Numbered from the stretch's first letter, positions 32,636 through 44,962 are shown. The stretch is 64,000 bases of DNA from Rhabdophis nuchalis (GCA_039707465.1 CM077647.1:44949110-45013109); one strand, 5' to 3'. Made by a program: numbers and translations. The notes: generated by a model from the sequence alone, not told the origin.

Positions 32636-35499
32636 ATAATACAATACAATAGCAGAGTTGGAAGGGACCTTGTAGGTCTTCTAGTCCAACCCCCTGCATG
32701 GGCAGGAACCTTATACCATTTCAGACAAATGGCTGTCTAACATCTTTTTAAAGACTTCCAGGGTTGGGGCATTCACAACTGTTGGAGGCAAGCTATTCCA
32801 GAGGTTAATTGTTCTTACTGTTAGGAAATTTCTCCTTAGTTCTAAGTTGCTTCTCTCCTTGGTTAGTTTCCACCCATTGCTCCTTGTCCTGCCCCCAGGT
32901 GCCTTGGAGAAAAGTTTGACTCCCTCTTCTTTGTGGCACCCTCTGAGATATCGGAACACTGCTATCATGTCTCCCCTGGTCCTTCTCTTCATCAAACTAG
33001 ACATACCCAGCTCCTGCAGCCGTTCTTCATATGTCTTAGTCTCCAGTCCTCTAATCATCTTGGTTGCTCTTCTTTGCACTCTTTCCAGAGTCTCCACGTC
33101 TTTTCTACATCGTGGCGACCAAAACTGTATGCAGTATTCCAAGTGTGGCCTTACCAAGGCACTATACAGTGGCATTAACACTTCACGCGATCTAGATTCT
33201 ATCCCTCTGTTGATGCAGCCTAGAACTGTGTTGGCTTTTTTGGCAGCTGCTGCACACTGCTGGCTCATATTTAAATGGTTGTCCACTAGGATTCCGAGAT
33301 CCCTCTCACAGTTGCTACTATTGAGCAAGGTACCACCTATACTGTACTTGTGCATTTGGTTTTTCTTGCCTATATGTAGGACCTTACTTTTTTCACAATT
33401 GAATTTCATTTTATTAGACATTGCCCAATGTTCAAGTTTGTCTAGATCCTTCTGTATCTTAAGCCTATCTTCTGGAGTGTTGGCTATTCCTGCCAGCTTG
33501 GTGTCGTCTGCGAATTTGATGAGTTCCCCATTTATCCCCTCATCCAAATCGTTGATGAAGATGTTAAAGAGTACTGGGCCTAAAACAGAGCCTTGGGGGA
33601 CTCCACTGCATACTTCCTTCCATGTAGATGCAGTTCCATTGAGGACTACACGTTGAGTGCGGTTGGTCAGCCAGTTACGAATCCATTTGGTGGTGCTGCT
33701 GTATAACCCACAATTTTCTACTTTATCTAATAGTAGGTTATGGTCTACTTTATCAAATGCCTTACTGAAGTCCAGGTAAATTATATCAACAGCATTCCTC
33801 TGGTCCACTGATTTTGTTACTTTGTCAAAGAATGCAATTAGATTCGTCTGGCATGATCTGTTTTTGACAAACCCATGTTGGCTTTTGGCTATTACTTTGT
33901 TTGCTTCTAGGTGTTCACTTATTTGTTGTTTAATTATCTTTTCCAGAATCTTTCCTGGTATTGAGGTCAGGCTGATGGGTCTATAGTTTCCTGGATCTGT
34001 TTTTTTCCCTTTTTTGAAGATGGGAACCACATCTGCTCTTTTCCAGTCTTCTGGCAGTTCCCCGGTGCTCCAGGATCTCTGAAAGATATAGTTCAGTGGT
34101 TCTGAGATCTCGTCTGCCAGTTCCTTCAGAACCCTGGGGTGTAATCCATCCGGTCCTGGTGATTTGAACTCGTCCAGGGCAGACAGGTGCTCACTTACCA
34201 TTTTCTTCCCTATTTCAACTTGTGTTCCTAATCTGATATTTGTGGTGCTGTTTTTGATTGATTGGACTGTTTTATCCCTTTGTGTAAAGACAGATGCAAA
34301 AAAAGAGTTAAATAGTTCTGCTTTCTCCCTGTTGCTTATCATCTTCTTGCCATTTTCTCCCAGCAGTGGACCAATTGTTTCCTTAACTTTTTTCTTATTT
34401 TTAACATGTTGGAAGAAGCTTTTTTTGTTATTTTTTACTTTTTTGGCAAGCCTTTCTTCATTGTGAGCCTTAGCTTTCCTCACTTCATCTTTACAGGCTC
34501 GGGCTATTTGCTGATATTTTGCCTTGGTTATGTCCCCCTTTTTCCACTTTTTATATTTATCCTTTTTGTCTTTCAATTTGTCAGAGAGTTCTTTATGCAG
34601 CCATGCTGGTTTCTTTTGGGAACTGTTATTTTTCTTCTTCATTGGTATTGCGCTGGACTGGGCTTTTATAATCTCATTTTTCAAAATTTCCCAAGCTTCT
34701 TGAGTTGTTTTCCCCTTGAGGATTCTCATCCATGGAATCCTTCCCAAGCTCTCTCTGAGTTTATTGAAATTAGCTCTCTTGAAGTCTAAGACTCTAGTTT
34801 GACTTTGTTCAACTACTTTTGTTTGCATAATGTTGAATTCCAGTATTTCATGATCGCTTGCCCCCAAAGTTCCTGTAGCTTCTACACCTTCTATCATTTC
34901 CTCTCTGTTAGTGAGAATTAAGTCCAATATTGCTGATCCCCTTGTTCCCTTCTCTACCTTTTGGGAAACAAAGTTGTCTGCTAGGTTTGTTAGGAACCTG
35001 TTGGATCTTCCACTTGGTGCAGAGTTTGTTTCCCAATTGATGTCAGGGTAGTTAAAATCTCCCATTACTATTGCAGTGTGCTTCCTACATACCTTAGTTA
35101 GCTGGTTAGCAAAAAGTACATCCACTTCCTCTGCTTGGTTGGGTGGCCTGTAGTATAGACCTATGACAATATCATTCCCCCCCAACCTTTAATATTGACC
35201 CAAATACATTCAAGATAGTTCTCATCATTGTTGTGCTCTATTTCTGTAGAGATGTAATTATTTCTTATATATAGTGCAACTCCACCTCCTCTTTTATTTG
35301 GTCTATTTCTTTTAAATAATTTAAATCCTTCTAGCTGTATGTTCCATTTGTGGGTTTCATCCCACCAAGTTTCTGTAATGGCAACAATATCGTATCTGCC
35401 CTCATTTACTTGAATTTCTAATTCACCCTGTTTATTCCTCATACTCTGTGCATTGGTGTATAGACATTTGAGTCCATTTTGATTGACCCTGTGTTTTCA
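32636..35499 (-). mobile_element. CR1 LINE with nearly intact ORF2, inside L2 copy B
   Basis: Minus strand. The 5' end lies just upstream of the endonuclease (CLYTNAQSMRNKQGELEI), so ORF1 and the 5' UTR are absent. The 3' end carries GTAGGTCTTCTAGTCCAACC on the + strand with a short (AATAC)n terminal repeat at 32636-32653, the usual short CR1 tail in place of poly(A). No clear target duplication is visible, as is common for CR1. Confidence 0.9.
32711..35442 (-). pseudogene. CR1 endonuclease-reverse transcriptase, single frameshift
   Basis: The frame 35442-35161 gives the endonuclease start (YDIVAITETWWDETHKWN). After a run of seven C at 35177-35183 the second frame (35185-32711, 824 residues, no stop) continues IVIGLYYRPPNQAEE, MGDFNYPDINW, GASDHEI (endonuclease catalytic SDH), then [39 protein letters not shown], catalytic FADDTKLAG, and the C-terminal region through LEYCIQFWSP to VRTINLWNSLPP. 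All catalytic motifs are visible. One homopolymer slip is the only break seen in about 915 codons, so this is a young copy. Confidence 0.9.
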
Positions 35500-37341
35500 G
35501 GGTTCGGAGCGAGTTACCCTCCACTGAAAGTAGTCTGGAGAGATCTTCCGATGCAGGCCTTGAGGCAATATTATGGGAGGAGTTTGACTTTGTCACTACC
35601 GATGATATGGACAGGTTGTCGAGAAGACTAAAGGCCACCACATGTTTATTGGGCCCATGTCCCTCCTGGCTTATACTGGCATCCTGGGAGGTCACACAGG
35701 GCTGGCTCCAGGATATAGTGAACGCCTCTCTGAGTGAGGGGTTCATGCCTACCGCCTTGAAAGAGGCGGTGGTGAGACCCCTCCTCAAGAAGCCTTCCCT
35801 GGACCCAGCATTTTTGGTAAATTACCGTCCGGTCTCCAACCTCCGCTTTTTAGCGAAGGTTGTAGAGAGTGTGGTGGCACAGCAGTTTCCCCATCACCTG
35901 GAGGAAATTGATTATCTAGACCCGTGCCAGTCCGACTTCCGACCCAGTCACAGCACCGAGACGGCATTGGTCGCGTTGGTGGATGATCTCTGGAGGGCGC
36001 AGGATAGAGGTTGCTCCTCTATCCTGGTCCTATTAGATCTCTCAGCGGCTTTTGATACCATCGACCATGGTATCCTATTGCACCGACTGGGGGGGTTGGG
36101 GGTGGGAGGCACCGTTTTATGGTGGTTCTCCTCCTACCTCTCTGGGTGGTCGCAATTCGTGTTGACAGGAGGGCAGAGGTCGACCTCGAGGCCCCTCATA
36201 TGTGGGGTACCTCAGGGGTCAGTCCTCTCGCCACTCCTGTTCAACACCTATATGAAGCCGCTGGGTGAGATCATCCGTGGTTTTGGGGTAGAGTACCATC
36301 AGTATGCTGATGACACTCAGCTGTACATATCTACCCCAAACCACCCCAACGATGCTGTCGAAGTGATGTCCTGGTGTTTGGAAGCCGTACGGGTTTGGAT
36401 GGGGAGTAACAAACTCAAACTCAACCTGTCCAAGACCGAGTGGCTGTGGTTTCCGGCGTCCCGGTTTAGCCAGCTGACTCCAACACTGGCCATAGGGGGC
36501 GAACTATTAGCCCCGTGGAGAGGGCGCGCAATTTAGGCATCCTCCCGGCTGACCATGGAGGACCATGTGACGGCCGTGGCCAGGGGGGCGTTTTACCAGG
36601 TGCGCCTGGTCCGCCAATTGCGCCCCTTACTTGACCAGGATGCCCTCCGCACAGTCACTCAAGCACTTGTGATATCCCACCTACCGTAACGCTCTCTACA
36701 TGGGGCTCCCCTTGAGGTGCACCCGAAGTTTGCAGCTAGTTCAGAATGCGGCTGTGTGGGGGATTACGGGAGCCTCACGGCATTCCCATGTAACACCTCT
36801 CCTGTGCGAGCTGCACTGGTTTCCTGTGGCCTTTCGGGTGCGCTTCAAGGTGCTGATAACCATCTTTAAAGCGCTCCATGGCACGGGGCCTAATTATATG
36901 CGAGACCATCTCCTACCCCACACATCCCTTCGACCGATCCGCTCCCATAGAGAGGGTCTTCTCCGGGTGCCGTCGGCCCGGCAATGCCGATTGGCGACGC
37001 CCAGGGGAAGGGCCTTCTCTGTGGCGGGCCCAACCCTCTGGAATGACCTTCCTCTCGAACTCCGGACCACCTCGGACCTCCGTCTTTTCCGCCAGCGCTT
37101 GAAGACACACTTTTTCCATCAAGCTGGCCTAGCGTGATCACCCTATAAGGACTGAGTTTTAAATTAGCAATTCATTTTAATTAGAGGGATTTTAGTAATT
37201 TTAGCACAGGGTTTCTTAATTTAATTGGTTTTATGATATTTATTATGTATTTATGTATATATCTGTTTTAATTTCCTGTGCGCTGCCCTGGGTCCCTTCT
37301 GGGAGATAGGTGCCGGATACAAGTCGATTAAACTTTAAACT
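35500..37341 (+). pseudogene. L2 copy B reverse transcriptase part
   Basis: Resumes at RSELPSTE and reads [39 protein letters not shown] and YADDTQLYI to 36536. Two short deletions (near 36536 and 36680) break the frame. 36700-37137 gives the C-terminal region, WNDLPLELRTTSDLRLF. The catalytic residues are present but the protein is split. Confidence 0.82.
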
Positions 37342-37672
37342 TTGTATTTTTACTGTCACATTTAAATGAAGATCTTTACTGTCCTCGCAATTTCTAAATG
37401 TATACTTCTGTCTCCCAAGAAAAGCTTATTTCATTTTATTGTCCCCCCGCCCCCGCTTCCATTATCTCTGAAATATGTCCCCTTCCTTTTCCTTCCTAGC
37501 TCCATCTGAGAATGTTCTTTTTGTTTCTTCTGAAATACATGACATTTATGTGTGAGTGAGTAAATGAGTTTGTGTTTGTGCGCGCACACGTGCACGTATG
37601 TGCGAATTCCCTAGATTTTAGTATGGCAAATCAGTGCACCCTAAACCATTACAAAACGTGATGTCATTCTAG

Positions 37673-38092
37673 TAATACATCCCTTCGGCCAATCCGCTCC
37701 CACAGAGAGGGTCTTCTCAGGGTACCATCGACCGGGCAATGCCGTCTGGTGACACCCAGGGGAAGAGCCTTCTCTGTGGCGGGCCCTGCCCTTTGGAACG
37801 ACCTACCCCCTGAATTGCCGACCTCCGCCTCTTCCGCCAGTGTCTAAAGACACGTCTTTTTCAGCAAGCCGGCCTAGCCTAACCTCCCGTGGGGACTATT
37901 TTAGAGAGTTTTAAATTGGGGATTTTAAAATTGGTTTTAGCATAGGACTAGAATAATTTAATATGTTTTTAAATTATGTATTTATGTTTTTAAATTCCTG
38001 TGCGCCGCCCTGGGTCCTCTGTGGAGAAGGGCAGGATATAAATATGATTAAAATAAATAAATAAATAAATAAAATAAAAATAAATAAGTCCA
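37673..38092 (+). mobile_element. L2-like LINE 3' end, short copy
   Basis: Begins in the C-terminal coding region ([22 protein letters not shown]) and ends with the family 3' UTR and an (AAAT)n-type tail at 38050-38092. A short deletion is visible near 37815. Confidence 0.8.
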
Positions 38093-38169
38093 GAATAGAT
38101 GGAATTCATCTTTTGATTCCCCAAAGGAACACTTTCTATGTAATCCCACTTCTTCACAATCATTAGCAG

Positions 38170-38527
38170 AGACGGTCATTATAATTTCAGAGCAGATTGT
38201 TAGGCAGGGATTGTGAAGTTGGTGGGTGCAAGCCAGAATGCATGGTAGTCAAAAAAGCAGGGATTGGGCAGAAATGGGGGGGGGGAGCTGAAGCACACCT
38301 GGTAACCATAAATTTACCAGGGAGGTTGCAGAGCTCCCAGATTTGGATCATGTGACAACAGAGATGCTGTAATGACTAACTTTGTGTAAGTACCATTTGT
38401 AAGCAACATTGTAAGCTGAGCAAATGGTCATTAACACCGCCCTGAGTCCCGGAAGGGAGAAGAGCGGTATAGAAATTTAAAAATTAAATTAAATTAAATT
38501 AAATTAAATTAAATTAAATTAAATTAA
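38170..38527 (+). repeat. Composite repeat fragment with (TTAAA)n tail
   Basis: GTGACAACAGAGATGCTGTAATGACT and following bases resemble the Tc1/mariner-type MITE family. It is joined to CGCCCTGAGTCCCGGAAGGG and (AATTA)n at 38480-38527, the same retroposon end as at 973-1036. Boundaries are unclear. Confidence 0.4.
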
Positions 38528-38691
38528 GTGAGGATTAACTCACTGTCATACTTTTCAGCAGTGTTATATGTAGTCATTTAAAATTTCTGTTCATTTGATC
38601 ATCTCAACCTTTTTTTCTTATCACCAAACATGGTTTTTAGTTCATCCTGTAAGCAGTTGGGCTACATTAAGAAGCCTTTCCTGACAAGAGG

Positions 38692-39092
38692 CATCATCTC
38701 CTTCCGCCAAAAATTAAAAACACACTTTTTCTGCTTGGCCGGCCTAGGGTAGCCTCTTCCTTTATGGTTTTTAGGGAATGATTAGTTTTAATGGGGATTT
38801 TAGTGCAGGGACGATTGGTTTAATCCAGGGGTCTGCAAAGTCGGCTCTTTTAAGACTGGTGGACTTCAACTCCCAGAATTCCCCAGCCAGCTATGCTGGC
38901 TGGGGAACTCTGGGAGTTGAAGTCCACCAGTCTTAAAAGAGCCGACTTTGCAGACCTCTGGTTTAATCTATTTTTAGGTATTGTATTTATTCATGTATAT
39001 ATTTTATGTGTTTTAGTTTTCCCTGTGCACCGCCCCGAGTCCCCTTGGGGAGAGGACACGGTATATAAAATAAATATATTATTATATTATTA
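38692..39092 (+). mobile_element. L2-like LINE 3' end split by a palindromic hAT MITE
   Basis: Starts at the last coding stretch (ending in FCLAGLG-equivalent) and continues to CTGTGCACCGCCCCGAGTCC and an ATT/ATA-rich tail. The hAT element at 38826-38960 is inserted in its 3' UTR. Confidence 0.78.
38826..38960. mobile_element. Near-perfect palindromic hAT MITE
   Basis: Two 66-bp arms (38826-38891 and 38895-38960) are almost exact reverse complements around the trinucleotide TAT. Ends are CAGGGGTCTGC and GCAGACCTCTG. A perfect 8-bp target duplication GTTTAATC (38818-38825, 38961-38968) identifies the superfamily as hAT. Confidence 0.92.
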
Positions 39093-39144
39093 TATCTGAC
39101 TGTTTTTGTCTCACCTCTGAAGATAATCAAGGTTAGGTCCAGGG

Positions 39145-39418
39145 CAGGGGTGGGTTTAGGAGGTAACTACTGCTGGTTCTCTCATGGGCATTTCTCATGC
39201 ACACACTTTATGTGTGCTGCATGCGCATGCGCAGTACAATAAAAATTGTTCTGTGCATGCGTAGAAGCAAAAAATGAGATGGCAGCACCTAAGATGCTGC
39301 CCAGAGAACCAGTTTGGGGGTGTGGCAGGCCTGGGTCACTGCCGGTTCCAGCAACCCAGGCTGCCAAACCACTACCGGTTTGGCTGAACTGGTCCGAACT
39401 GGTAGGAACCCACCACTG
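39145..39418. mobile_element. hAT MITE with 8-bp target duplication
   Basis: Ends CAGGGGTGGGTTT and AACCCACCACTG; target duplication GTCCAGGG at 39137-39144 and 39419-39426. Subterminal GAACTGGT motifs are repeated near the right end. No coding capacity. Confidence 0.88.
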
Positions 39419-39426
39419 GTCCAGGG

Positions 39427-41874
39427 TGTACACAGGAGATCTCCAGGAGATTACAAGGATTACAAGTTTATAGTGAGAAATTACAAGTGAGAACTAAAAA
39501 AACAAAATCCTAAAATGATGGCAAACCGTTTCCATATTGCTGACTAGAAAATTACAAAGGTATCTCTGAGAAAGTCAGCATGAATTGAGTTTGATTTGAA
39601 AGAAACTTTCTTTAGCTATGCAATGAGACTTACTGAATGTCCTGAAACATTGCCTTGCCATGACTACCACTCACAATCATATATGCACAGTTCCTTGCAA
39701 AAGGAAATGAACAAGCTTCTTTAGCCACCATTCACAATTATGCCAGCAATGAAAAAGTAACTTCTTGTGTTTTTAACTTTCACAGATTTACAATGCAAAG
39801 GAAAACTGAAGTAAAATCATAAGCACAATCGTGATTTCACCCTAACAACCTCTTCATTTAATGGCCACGTTGTTTGGCCCAATTATGTTGGAAAAACAAG
39901 GATTACCTTAATTAGAAGTTCAGGAAAATAAATAATTTGACCAGGGGTGCTAAACCTTTGCATACAACAATTATTCTACACTCTCCTAGCACTTACGTAT
40001 AATAGCATTTTTCCTTGAGTTGGCAGAGACGCTGAGTTTTTGTAAAACATGATAGAAGAGCAGGTGGCTGGTTGGGCTGTTAATCAGTTTGTCAGTTTAT
40101 TTAACAGACCTTTGTTTTCAATTTGTGATGTTTCATTTAACACTGGGCGTGTTTCATTTTCTTTCATCTGTTGCTATATTTATAGATAATGTCAGCCTGT
40201 TACCACTCAAAGAGGCCCAGCTTGTGAATTATGATTGCAGCTATCATAATCAATTAGTCAGTGCAATAGTGAGATTTGGTACCTGCAAAAAAAGTAGTAA
40301 TGATGAATTTAACGGGCCATTTATGACTGCCAAAATAACAGTGGAGCCAATGGTGAAATAATGAAGAAAAGGAAAAGAAAAATGATGTTTGAAGTATTGC
40401 AACAATAAACTCTGTGTTAAAAATAAGGGGGAGATGATTACTATAAAAGCCTTCATCTTTTAATTTAACATATGTGGCTGTATTTCTTGTCACTTAATAA
40501 TAGAATATGTTGCCATTTTGATTTGATGTTCTAATGTTACGTCTTTCCAAACTCTTTTGTAGTTTTGTGGTTTAATTTAGTGGGTCAGGAAAGCTAATAA
40601 AAAGCTTGCATTGTTTAAATCTGGTAGAAAAAAAGGAAAAAGTACTGGCTGCTATTATCTACAAATGTAATTCAGCATTTTGTCTTCAGTAATCACTAAG
40701 TCACCCTTCCCAGCCAAGTATCCTGCAAATGGGCATGACTAAAGAAAATTCTGCAGATCAAATATCTCTTAAGGGTACCAGCAATAGCATTTTCCAGAAA
40801 CCAGCTGAAGAGTGTCTGGCTCCCTTGCAAGGTCCCCCCAACTGATTTTGTATTTTGCTAATCAAAATTATCAAAAATTTGAAATATGCTAGTTCAATAT
40901 GCTGTCCAATTAATTGGGACTATGCTGTGCATAAATGATGCCTACTGAAATGACAAAGCCTGGAGTAGTTACAGAATGGACAAATCCCTTTTCACCATTT
41001 CATTTATTATGCAATTTATTCAATGATATGTAGAGAAACCCCAGAGTGGAAAAAGAAAAGTTCCTGCCCTTTCCCATGGAAGAAACAATCCATGGTCTTT
41101 AGACACTAGCCACTTACTAGCAATGATATTGAAAGAGAATAAAATAGCCTGAAAGAAACAATGGATGCACAGAGGATGGAGTGAAGCCTCTAACAAAACA
41201 AGCAGCAGAAGTACCACAGATGCTGCAAGGGCCTAGTTGTAACAACAATATTACACTGGTATGATAGATGTCCGCCAGCTTTAATACCGTAAAACTCAGA
41301 TAACAGATGGTAATAAGCATTGGACCGTGTCTGGTGCACAACTTCCTCTGATTGAAAACAGCACTTTTGTCTAAAAAGTGTTGAAACTATTGCAGTCTGC
41401 ATCTCTTAAATCCTGTATATAACTGAAAAATGACTTGGAATGATTCAGAGATTTCAGAGCCATTCTGTTATTTATTTATTTTTGTAGCTGCAACTTAACG
41501 AAACAACAAACAATGAATTTTGTACAGTTGCTGTCATTGTAATTAGAAGCAGAATTCTAACATTCTAAGTTTGACTTGGCCTTCTCCAGCAGGCTGCCAT
41601 CAGGTACCAAATGTTGGGGTGACAATTTTTTAGAGCTTTTCAGCATCTATCAGTAGTGATGCTGACTAGGAATAGTAGTTTTAGTGTCTTAAGGGGATCA
41701 GAATGAATTCCTACACTTTGAGGCTACTTTTTCTCCAAAATACTACTTCAGCTTTTCACAGCCTTCCATTCAGACTTTCCTGATAGATAAATAATTGACA
41801 ATTCTGGAAGTGCCCATCAAAATTATTTATAACATTTCCTTCCTACACTTTATCATATTGTACCTCATCATATT
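39427..41874. other. Repeat-poor intergenic block
   Basis: No mobile element, microsatellite or recognisable exon over about 2.4 kb, unlike the flanks. The part around 40190-40360 and 40560-40620 reads like complex, non-repetitive sequence of the kind often conserved as enhancers, but that is only an impression. Confidence 0.35.
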
Positions 41875-42384
41875 GGCTCATATTGTACCTTACCCATACC
41901 TATTTTTATGTTTTTTCCTTTGCAATGTTTCTTTTACTTTTACACAGTATACAATGTTTTTTTTTCTATGGCTATGCTCACATGTAATTGGTGATGTAAT
42001 TTAATTCTGGCAATGTAAGTGAGCAGATGACTATTTCTAAACCAAACAACTTTTGCTTTGAAATTCTTTGTTGTACAACTATAAAAGTAAATGTAATTCA
42101 TTTTTCATGGTTCCCTCTTTTTTATAGTAAGACTACACTTTACCACTCCACTCTACTAAATTACTCTGAAATGGTCTTCCAACTTAGTTTCTTACTTTCT
42201 AAACTAAGAAAGAACCTACAGTCAGATTTGGGCAACACTCAGACAAAGAGTAGTCCCACTTGATAAATTGCATGCAAATGTGTGTTTTGTGCATATGAAA
42301 TAGATGTTATGTTAGTGGATTCTTATATTAGATTATACTTTGCTCTAAATGAAGAACTCATTCAATACTCAATGTTGCATAATA
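41875..42384 (+). repeat. Local direct duplication, copy 1
   Basis: 510 bases from GGCTCATATTGTACCTTACC to AATGTTGCATAATA, nearly identical to 43257-43747. It has a 19-base insertion relative to copy 2 (AGAAAGAACCTACAGTCAG near 42206-42225) and scattered substitutions. Confidence 0.93.
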
Positions 42385-43256
42385 ATTGTTGACATACAAA
42401 TCTGAAGAACATTAGTTTGGAGGGAATGTGTCCCAGGCAAAACTACTCAAGCATGTTTCTTCTGGTCATTTTTATGATAAATAATTTTATTTTTTTTCTA
42501 GCAATTGTCTCTATTCTTGTTTCTACAATGCATGTAGTGGAAGGATAATATCTCCAATTAAAGCTGGAGAGAGATCCAGGTTAATAGTGGATTTAACTTC
42601 ATAAATGGACAATGGGATTTATTGCATTTGTTTTCTCTCAGTAGCTTCTATCCTTCATTTGATCTTTATGGGATTTATTGTGTTTAAAACTATTGTGTTA
42701 GCTTGCTTTGTCCTCCATAGGGGACAGAGGAAAATGTTGCTATTCATTGGTGAAAAAAAGAGTCCTCTAAACAATGCATGAAGAAAAAGGATCAGGACAA
42801 CTAACGGCAAATGCTGAAAAATCCAGAGCAGTGACAAAGAGAACATCTCCCAGTTATTTGACCTTTGCTTTGGCATTGGCTCCCCCAAAGCATAAAGTTT
42901 TGAGAAAGGAATTATAGATAGTGTTACTATATTTAAATAAAAAGTGATGAAGCCATTTCCCCTATATTTGAACTTCCTTGCTGAAGGCCACTGAGCATGG
43001 ACTTTGTAATACTTGAAACCTGGTTTTTGTAGTTCTGTTGAATTGGCTAAATAACATGGGTTTTTTGTGTCTTAAATTTGTTTTTTCAATTGTATTGTTA
43101 ATAATTTCCTGTAAGCCTTAACCTTAAAGAAAAGGCTCTCTTTCTAAAACCAGGATTGGCAGGAGAGCGCTCAGGATATTGTAGATAACAGTTTCCTTTT
43201 TAGCTCTTCTCAAGCCTCCATGAACAAAGAAAATAGCCAAGCTCAACCTCGGGAAG
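42385..43256. other. Spacer between the duplicated copies
   Basis: Unique AT-rich sequence; nothing recognised. Confidence 0.4.
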
Positions 43257-43747
43257 GGCTCATATTGTACCTTACCCATATCTATTTTTATGTTTTTCCT
43301 TTGCAATGTTTCTTTTACTTTTACACAGTATACAATGTTTTGTTCCTATGGCTATGCTCACATGTAATTGATGATGTAATTTAATTCTGGCAATGTAAGT
43401 GAGCAGATGACTATTTCTAAACCAATCAACTTTTGCTTCAAAATTCTTTGTTATACAACTATAAAAGTAAATGTAATTCATTTTTCATGGTTCCATCTTT
43501 TTCATAGTAAGACTACACTTTACCACTCCACTCTACTAAATTACTCTGAAATGGTCTTCCAACTCAGTTTCTTACTTTCTAAACTAAGATTTGGGCAACA
43601 CTCAGACAAAGAGTAGTCCCACTTGATAAATTGAATGCAAATGTGTGTTTTGTGCATACGAAATAGATGTTATGTTGGTGGATTCTTATATTAGATTATA
43701 CTTCGCTCTAAATGAAGAACTCATTCAATACTCAATGTTGCATAATA
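43257..43747 (+). repeat. Local direct duplication, copy 2
   Basis: About 95% or more identical by eye to 41875-42384, same orientation. It begins sharply after GGGAAGGGCTC and ends at CATAATA. No transposon ends are visible, so it is a segmental duplication rather than an insertion of a known element. Confidence 0.93.
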
Positions 43748-44578
43748 TCCAAAATGTCATATCATATAGTCTAGTGGAAAATTCATGTGAATCAGAGATC
43801 TAAAATAGGCAACTTTTGGAGTCATACAAAAACTAAAATCCTTACATACCAGGAATCTGGCAGGCATGTTTAGTTGGCAAAAAAACCTAGTCTGTGGAAA
43901 ACTAGAATGCCTGAAGTAACTCCTTTGATGACTCCTTATATGCACAAGCAAGAGGGGGAAAAAATAAAAAGTGACCCAATATGATCTATCTATACTAAGA
44001 CTGGGCAAATATTCAATTTTTTCCAATATGATTACCAAGTCCTAGTTAAAACTGTGGCGGAAATAGCAAAGGAAAGCTACATAAGATAATATTTCCAGAA
44101 GCATAAGCTCTTCCTGGGTCATTCCATCCATTAGTCAGAATAATAGGCATCTATTCTGGGAAACCTTGAAGGCAAAGCTTTTTCAAAGAACTTTAGGGAC
44201 CTGATATCAAATATTGCTTTGGGGAAGGAATGGTAGCAATTATATTAAGGTACTTATCATGAATTTGATAAATATTTTAGTAACTTGTTGGTTTTTTTAA
44301 AATAAAAGAATGGCTCTGGAAATCGTTTTTCAGGGCTACTAGCCTTTTGAAAATTCTGTTGTTCAGATAATTCAGCTTGACTGCCTGGCTCAGTCATTAT
44401 TGTCCGGCTCACTCATTATTGCCCCATATTCTCTCCCATATGTTAGTTTTGATACTCATGGCACCTTTTTATTCAGATAGATTGCCTTCCTTATAAAATA
44501 AGAAAGGTGATCTCTGTTTGAGTTTTTTATATCAGTAGCTGACCTCACTTAGGTAAGAAGGACTGAATAATGACAAGA
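43748..44578. other. Intergenic unique sequence
   Basis: Nothing recognised. Confidence 0.4.
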
Positions 44579-44586
44579 GTATATAG

Positions 44587-44962
44587 CAGTGATGGCTAAC
44601 CTTTTTTGGTTTGTGTGCCAAAAGCAGGGGGAGCGCAGGGGGGTTGTGCATGCACATGCCACACCCATAATGCTATATGTGTGACCCCCTGCTTTTGGTG
44701 CACTTTTTTCACCCTCCCCAGGTTCCAGAGGCTTTCTAGGAGCCTGGGGAGGGTGAAAACAGCCTTCCCCCCCCCCACCTCCAAAGGTTTCAGGAGCTTC
44801 CCTGAAGCCTCCAGAGGGCAAAAAACAGCCTCAAAAGAAGGCCTAAATCATCTGGCCAGCGCAAACATGCATGCTGGAGCTGACAGGGCAATGCCTTGCG
44901 TGCCCTAAGAAATGGTTCTGCGTGCCACCTGTGGCACCTGTGCCATAAGTTCGCCATCATGG
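44587..44962. mobile_element. hAT MITE (CAGTGATGGCTAACC ends)
   Basis: Left end CAGTGATGGCTAACCTTTTTT; right end GTGCCATAAGTTCGCCATCA. Target duplication GTATATAG at 44579-44586 and 44963-44970. The terminal sequence resembles a hAT family I remember as widespread among tetrapods. No coding frame. A further right-end relic (ATGCATGCCATAGGCTCACC) lies at 45070-45117. Confidence 0.85.

Larger units (their letters stand above)
27767..37341 (+). mobile_element. L2-like LINE copy B, interrupted by an L1 and a CR1
   Basis: Three pieces read in order: GC-rich 5' UTR 27767-28146, then 30536-32635 (rest of the 5' UTR, N-terminal frame, endonuclease, linker), then 35500-37341 (reverse transcriptase to 3' UTR, end CTGTGCGCTGCCCTGGGTCC). 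The L1 at 28147-30535 carries a 10-bp target duplication of copy B sequence. The CR1 at 32636-35499 sits between ...AAAATCACTCA and GGTTCGGAGCGAG, which are contiguous in sister copies. Copy B starts at the last ATT unit of copy A. Confidence 0.85.

Noticed and set aside
32847..33656. 269-residue plus-strand open frame
   Set aside because: It is the antisense shadow of the CR1 reverse transcriptase frame.
40089..40361. 90-residue frame MSVYLTDLCFQFVMF... as a gene
   Set aside because: No homologue or domain recognised, AT-rich, no splice or promoter context. The region is noted only as a repeat-poor block.
44587..44962. CpG-poor open frames on both strands suggesting a small gene
   Set aside because: They lie inside a hAT MITE with an 8-bp target duplication and change frame freely.
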